Assembly (NCBI GenBank): GCA_964617145.1
Contig: CAZTVN010000043.1
Location: forward strand, 1 to 10,638
Origin: CAZTVN01 sp964617145
GTDB lineage: Bacteria > Patescibacteriota > Gracilibacteria > UBA1369 > JACRIC01
Direction: 5' to 3'
Length of the DNA: 10,638 bases
Shown piece by piece: positions 7,596-10,638 of this stretch. The notes below the pieces were generated by a model. It was not told the DNA's origin. It saw only the letters and a list, made by a program, of their open reading frames with translations, and did no database searches. The translations under genes and the position numbers were made by a program. Positions within the stretch are counted from its first letter, which is position 1. Every line of letters begins with the position of its first letter.

Positions 7596-7671
7596 AAAAA
7601 CTGTAGAAAAAAATTACGACAAAAGAGAAAAAGGCTTACAGAAAAGAAATTATAAAAAAATTCTTAAAAAC

Positions 7672-7700
7672 TTGATTGCGCAAAAACAATGAACTAAAAT
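7672..7700 (+). promoter_or_regulatory. Candidate promoter of the TrmB-like gene
   Basis: TTGATT (7672-7677) and TAAAAT (7695-7700) are spaced by 17 bases. The -10 box matches 5 of 6 consensus positions and the -35 box 4 of 6. The perfect 8-base palindrome TTGCGCAA (7676-7683) overlaps the end of the -35 box and could be an operator. A leader of about 44 bases would result. A separate consensus -35 hexamer TTGACA lies at 7735-7740, but it has no well-placed -10 before the start codon. Confidence 0.5.
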
Positions 7701-7750
7701 GATCATGTCGGAACTTTCTACAACAAATTATAAATTGACAAAAAAAGTAA

Positions 7751-8512
7751 ATGTTAAGTCATACAATGCTCAGCACTTTACAAAAAATTGGGCTTTCTGA
7801 AAAAGAAGCAAAGGTCTATCTCGCAGCATTAGAACTCGGTCCAAGCGTCGTGTCAGATATAGCGCAAAAAGCGAAAATTAACAGGGTAACCACTTACGAC
7901 ATCCTTGAAAAACTCATACACAAGGGCTTTATGAGCTTTTACGCAAGAAAAGGCGTAAAATATTTTTCCCCTACCGACCCAGAAATTATGATAAAGGAAG
8001 TGAAGCGCAGGACTGATGATCTCGTAAAATCATTGCCGGAATTGAGAAGAATTCATGGAAAAACCAATCATCCATCAGTACAATACTTTGAAGGCATCGA
8101 TGGTATTAAGACCATCTATTCGGATACTCTCAAAAGCAAAACCGAAATCTTAAATTACGCCAATTCCAAAGAAGTTCGTATTCATTGGCCAAATTATGAT
8201 GAGGAATACGTTGAAAAGAGAGTAAAAAATAAAATCTATCTGCGAGGCATCGCTCCCTATGACGAGTACGGACTCAAAGTAAAAAATGAAGACAAAAAAT
8301 ATTATCGAGAAATCAGACTCGTGCCACTGGAAGAATTTGGATTCACGAACGAAATTAATATCTATGATGACAAAGTCGCGATAATCTCTTTTAAAGATGA
8401 GCTCATTGGAATGATTATCGAAAGCCCCGAAATAGCAAATACCCAAAGAGCCATCTTTAAAATGGCTTGGGAATTTGCTGGAAGAATGCTACTACAGCCC
8501 ACTCACTTCTAG
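7751..8512 (+). CDS. TrmB-family transcriptional regulator
   Basis: This 253-residue protein has an N-terminal winged-helix domain of the TrmB type at about residues 8-75: LQKIGLSEKEAKVYLAALEL, then SVVSDIAQKAKINRVTTYDI as the DNA-reading helices, then EKLIHKGF and a beta wing ending KYFSP. A short linking helix (about 80-103) follows. The C-terminal domain (about 108-248) resembles the uncharacterised effector half of CPR TrmB-like proteins, with YFEGIDGIKTIYSDTLKSKT and a NEINIYDDKVAIISFKDELI strand run. No sugar-binding signature can be assigned, so the ligand is unknown. The start could be ATG at 7751 or the in-frame ATG at 7766, which begins right at the conserved domain. Its promoter region is shared with the divergent glnA, which makes glnA a natural candidate target along with its own gene. 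Confidence 0.85.
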   Translation: MLSHTMLSTLQKIGLSEKEAKVYLAALELGPSVVSDIAQKAKINRVTTYDILEKLIHKGFMSFYARKGVKYFSPTDPEIMIKEVKRRTDDLVKSLPELRRIHGKTNHPSVQYFEGIDGIKTIYSDTLKSKTEILNYANSKEVRIHWPNYDEEYVEKRVKNKIYLRGIAPYDEYGLKVKNEDKKYYREIRLVPLEEFGFTNEINIYDDKVAIISFKDELIGMIIESPEIANTQRAIFKMAWEFAGRMLLQPTHF

Positions 8513-8538
8513 GGAAGTACTGAAAAAAATACCATCTA

Positions 8539-9996
8539 CTACAATTTCGGATGTCTTGTATGCCAATCCGTCACATTCTGATACGCATGTCCTACCTGCA
8601 ATATACGTTCTTCCGCAAACTGTGGTCCCATAATTTGAAACCCAACAGGGAGAGTCGAGCTAAAACCACAGGGAACAGAAATGGAACACATCCCAGCGAG
8701 ACTCAAAGGAATGGTAAGAGAATCATTGAGATACATCGCAAGAGGATCATTCGTTTTTTCGCCAAGCTTAAAAGCAACCGTTGGAGAAACAGGAGCAATC
8801 AAAACATCAACATCACGAAAAGCTTGTTCAAAATCTTGCTTAACGAGCGTTCTTACTTTTTGTGCCTTTAAATAATAGGCATCGTAATAGCCACTCGAAA
8901 GAGCATAAGTACCAATCATGATACGTCTTTTAACTTCCGGATGAAAGCCTCGGGAACGATTTTCAAGATACATGTCATAAAGATTCTCAGCTTGATAACT
9001 CGGACCAAAGCGAACTCCATCATATCGAGCCATATTAGCGCTCACCTCCGAAGGACAAATAATATAATAAGCAGCAACGCCGTATTTTGTATGAGGAAGA
9101 CTTATTTTCTTTATTTTCATACCAAGAGATTCAAGAACTTTAACGCCATCTTCAACACATTTTCTCACACCATCTTCAAGCCCTTCTCCAAAATATTCTT
9201 GAGGAATCCCAATCGTCATGCCAGGCACATCTTTTTGAAGTTCAGCAAGATAATCAGGAACATGCACATCTGGAGTCGTTGAATCAAAATCATCTCTCCC
9301 TGCAATCGCTTGCAAAACATAAGCAACGTCGCAACAAGTACGCGCCAAGATGCCAACAGTATCAAGAGACGAAGCCATAGCAATAACTCCATAGCGCGAA
9401 ATACGTCCATAGGTCGGTTTCAAGCCAACACAACCACATAAAGAAGCCGGATAGCGCACCGATCCACCTGTATCAGTTCCCAAAGCAAAAACAGAAGCTC
9501 CAATAGTAACAGCTACAGCCGATCCGCCAGATGATCCGCCAGCAACACGCTCTAAATCCCAAGGATTTCGAGGAATTTTAAAACCCGTATTCTCACTCGA
9601 CGATCCATGCCCAAATTCGTCTTCAGTATTTTTACCAACAAGTACACTCCCCTCTTCTTTAAGACGCTTTACACTCGTAGCATCATACGGAGGAATAAAA
9701 CCTTCCAAAATTTTTGAACCAGCCGTAGTTTGAACACCTAAAGTACAAAAAAGATCCTTAAGGCTCATGGGAATCCCCTCAAGAGAACGCAATGATTCTC
9801 CCCGAGCAATTTTCGCATCAATTTCCTTCGCCTGATAAAGCGCCTGATCGGAAGTCAAGGTAATAAAAGCTTGAAGCTGAGATTCAAAAGCATGTACACT
9901 CGCCAAAGAAGCCTGCAAAACTTCAGTTACAGAAAACTTCCGAGTCAAAAAGCCATTCTTTAGATCGGAAATGCCTAGATAATGCAAATCAGACAT
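8539..9996 (-). CDS. gatA: Asp-tRNA(Asn)/Glu-tRNA(Gln) amidotransferase subunit A
   Basis: GatA is the amidase subunit of GatCAB. It releases ammonia from glutamine (or asparagine) for amidation of Glu-tRNA(Gln) or Asp-tRNA(Asn), a step needed when GlnRS or AsnRS is missing. The 485-residue length is typical. The Ser-cisSer-Lys triad of the amidase-signature family is present: Lys80 in PMSLKD, Ser155 in AGGSSGGS and Ser179 in GTDTGGSVR. The GYYDAYYLKAQKVR segment and the C-terminal SVPCGFS-to-VGFQIMGP region also fit. Two positions differ from the form I remember as usual: GGSVRYPA instead of GGSIRQPA, and SLAG instead of NLAG. The gene follows gatC with 8 bases between stop and ATG, so they are probably one transcript. 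gatB is not next to it: the gene downstream is the convergent regulator. The stop is TAG. Confidence 0.95.
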   Translation of the reverse strand: MSDLHYLGISDLKNGFLTRKFSVTEVLQASLASVHAFESQLQAFITLTSDQALYQAKEIDAKIARGESLRSLEGIPMSLKDLFCTLGVQTTAGSKILEGFIPPYDATSVKRLKEEGSVLVGKNTEDEFGHGSSSENTGFKIPRNPWDLERVAGGSSGGSAVAVTIGASVFALGTDTGGSVRYPASLCGCVGLKPTYGRISRYGVIAMASSLDTVGILARTCCDVAYVLQAIAGRDDFDSTTPDVHVPDYLAELQKDVPGMTIGIPQEYFGEGLEDGVRKCVEDGVKVLESLGMKIKKISLPHTKYGVAAYYIICPSEVSANMARYDGVRFGPSYQAENLYDMYLENRSRGFHPEVKRRIMIGTYALSSGYYDAYYLKAQKVRTLVKQDFEQAFRDVDVLIAPVSPTVAFKLGEKTNDPLAMYLNDSLTIPLSLAGMCSISVPCGFSSTLPVGFQIMGPQFAEERILQVGHAYQNVTDWHTRHPKL

Positions 9997-10004
9997 AAAA
10001 AAAT

Positions 10005-10295
10005 TTAATCAAATACAGCATGAACTTTAATTTGATGATTTTCCTTAAGAAGAGAAGAACAACTCAAAAGTTGATCACGACGAGCACAAGGTAAAATGAT
10101 ATCAGGATTCATCACATTTTTTAGACCAGTAACTTGATAAGTAGGAGAAATATTTTCAGTATCAAGTTCATTCAAAATATCAACATAAGTAAGAATAGAA
10201 GCAAGTTGTTCAGTATATGTTTGAAGCTCATTTTCAGAAAGTTTCAAACGCGCAAGCTTGGCAATATGCAAGACTTGATCTCTTGTAAGTTTCAT
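10005..10295 (-). CDS. gatC: Asp-tRNA(Asn)/Glu-tRNA(Gln) amidotransferase subunit C
   Basis: The 96-residue product is a standard GatC, the small subunit that wraps between GatA and GatB and stabilises the complex. The N-terminal helix carries HIAKLARLKLSENEL (residues 11-25). It is followed by ILTYVDILNELDT and PTYQVTGLKNVMNPD, the stretch that lies in the interface, and the chain ends in the usual V-x-A-V-F-D. It is the first gene of the gatC-gatA pair. The ATG at 10295 starts directly at the family N-terminus. No Shine-Dalgarno motif is present; the bases before the ATG are AT-rich. Confidence 0.93.
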   Translation of the reverse strand: MKLTRDQVLHIAKLARLKLSENELQTYTEQLASILTYVDILNELDTENISPTYQVTGLKNVMNPDIILPCARRDQLLSCSSLLKENHQIKVHAVFD

Positions 10296-10302
10296 ATGTT
10301 AA

Positions 10303-10333
10303 AATATAGAACAAGAAATATGCTGAAACCAAA
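10303..10333 (-). promoter_or_regulatory. Possible gatCA promoter close to the start codon
   Basis: On the minus strand a TATATT box at 10308-10303 ends only seven bases before the gatC ATG. A poor -35 (TTGGTT) lies about 18 bases upstream. If used, transcription would begin at or just before the ATG, giving an almost leaderless mRNA. The support is weak. The palindrome CCATATGG (10338-10345) lies just upstream. Confidence 0.25.
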
Positions 10334-10378
10334 TATACCATATGGAACCGATATGTGATAGTATTACTGCCGAAATCA

Positions 10379-10423
10379 ATGGAGACTCTAAAATCCAGAG
10401 AGCCTCTAAACAAAGACTTATAA
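10379..10423 (+). other. Possible 14-codon leader ORF
   Basis: An ATG at 10379 opens a short frame, METLKSREPLNKDL, that ends with TAA at 10421-10423, ten bases before the candidate TTG start of the next gene. It overlaps small alternative hairpins made of AGAG and CTCT segments (10386-10407). It could be a leader peptide, or chance. Confidence 0.15.
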
Positions 10424-10433
10424 ATTAAAAACT

Positions 10434-10638
10434 TTGGAAACATCTAAAAATATTCAAAAAGTTTCACTTGTTTTTTTCATCATTCTTGGAATGACACATA
10501 TCATTACAGGCCTTGCATTGAAGCATAACTATCTATCAAATATAACACAAATTTTAAGCAAGATTACCAATATTCCTTTTCTTATGGCAACGCTTACCTA
10601 TGGATTTTCTAGTCTATTTCTGCAAATCGCAACTCCGG
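10434..10638 (+). CDS. Small integral membrane protein, 3' end outside the window
   Basis: After an in-frame TAA at 10407-10409 the frame stays open to the right edge (68 codons). The best start is TTG at 10434, giving (M)ETSKNIQKVSLVFFIILG. The only ATGs in this frame, starting at 10491, fall within hydrophobic stretches. Two transmembrane segments are evident: about VSLVFFIILGMTHIITGLAL, then IPFLMATLTYGFSSLFLQIA after a short hydrophilic stretch with KHNYLSNITQILSKI. A few polar and Lys residues precede the first segment, as expected for a cytoplasmic N-terminus. No family is recognised. It is divergent from gatCA across 138 bases. No convincing promoter was found; an AT-rich TATAAA lies at 10419-10424, too close to the start unless the transcript is nearly leaderless. 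Confidence 0.6.
   Translation, partial: METSKNIQKVSLVFFIILGMTHIITGLALKHNYLSNITQILSKITNIPFLMATLTYGFSSLFLQIATP

Noticed and set aside
7735..7740. Consensus -35 hexamer TTGACA just before the TrmB-like gene
   Set aside because: Any -10 at the right spacing would fall inside the coding start (7758 onward). The promoter at 7672-7700 fits better.
8505..8518. Hairpin ACTTC-TAGG-GAAGT between the convergent regulator and gatA genes
   Set aside because: The stem is only five base pairs and covers the stop codon. It is followed by A residues on the plus strand, and the T-run on the minus strand lies before the stem, so it does not fit an intrinsic terminator.
1..10638. UGA recoded to glycine, as in Gracilibacteria
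   Set aside because: All recognised genes read at family-typical length without in-frame TGA, and Gly is encoded by GGN. All six stops seen are TAA or TAG, but that number is too small to claim that TGA is avoided.
1..10638. CRISPR arrays, tRNA or rRNA genes, transposase genes
   Set aside because: No regularly spaced repeats, no cloverleaf or rRNA sequence and no transposase-like frame were seen. The only repeats are within coding regions or in the single intergenic element.

Overview
This is an AT-rich window, apart from one GC-richer intergenic patch, and it fits a Patescibacteria (CPR) genome. The best guess is a low-GC member of the Peregrinibacteria. The grounds are a giant Cys-containing surface protein with DUF4215 modules and a C-terminal domain of a kind I associate with CPR surface proteins, a TrmB-family regulator, a gatC-gatA pair without gatB beside it, and no Shine-Dalgarno motif before any confident start codon. 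All the long genes read through at family-typical length with the standard code and without in-frame TGA. This argues against the UGA=Gly code of Gracilibacteria and Absconditabacteria. The taxonomic call is inference.

Layout: positions 1-4867 (+) hold the 3' part of a very large secreted or surface protein. It has DUF4215-type Cys-rich modules, Ig-like domains in an alternating A-B-A-B-A-B array, a Gly/Pro linker, a DUF11-like region and a beta-rich C-terminal domain. Positions 4931-5923 (+) encode HolA, the delta subunit of the DNA polymerase III clamp loader. Between holA and the convergent glnA lies a GC-richer folded element at about 5954-6059, with nested inverted repeats. Positions 6069-7511 (-) encode glutamine synthetase type I (GlnA). 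A 233-239 bp divergent promoter region (7512-7750) separates glnA from a TrmB-like regulator at 7751-8512 (+). Positions 8539-9996 (-) and 10005-10295 (-) encode GatA and GatC, which form a tight gatC-gatA operon. From 10434 to the right edge (+) there is the start of a small membrane protein that probably begins with TTG.

How the parts relate: holA belongs to replication. glnA makes glutamine. GatCA uses glutamine as the amide donor to correct misacylated Glu-tRNA(Gln) or Asp-tRNA(Asn), so glnA and gatCA are linked through glutamine. The regulator sits between them and shares its promoter region with glnA, so it is a candidate regulator of glutamine synthesis (inference).

The observations most worth following are the folded intergenic element, a perfect 55-bp DNA repeat that brackets an exactly 175-codon domain unit in the surface protein, the alternating Ig-like architecture, and the operator-like sequences between glnA and the regulator.
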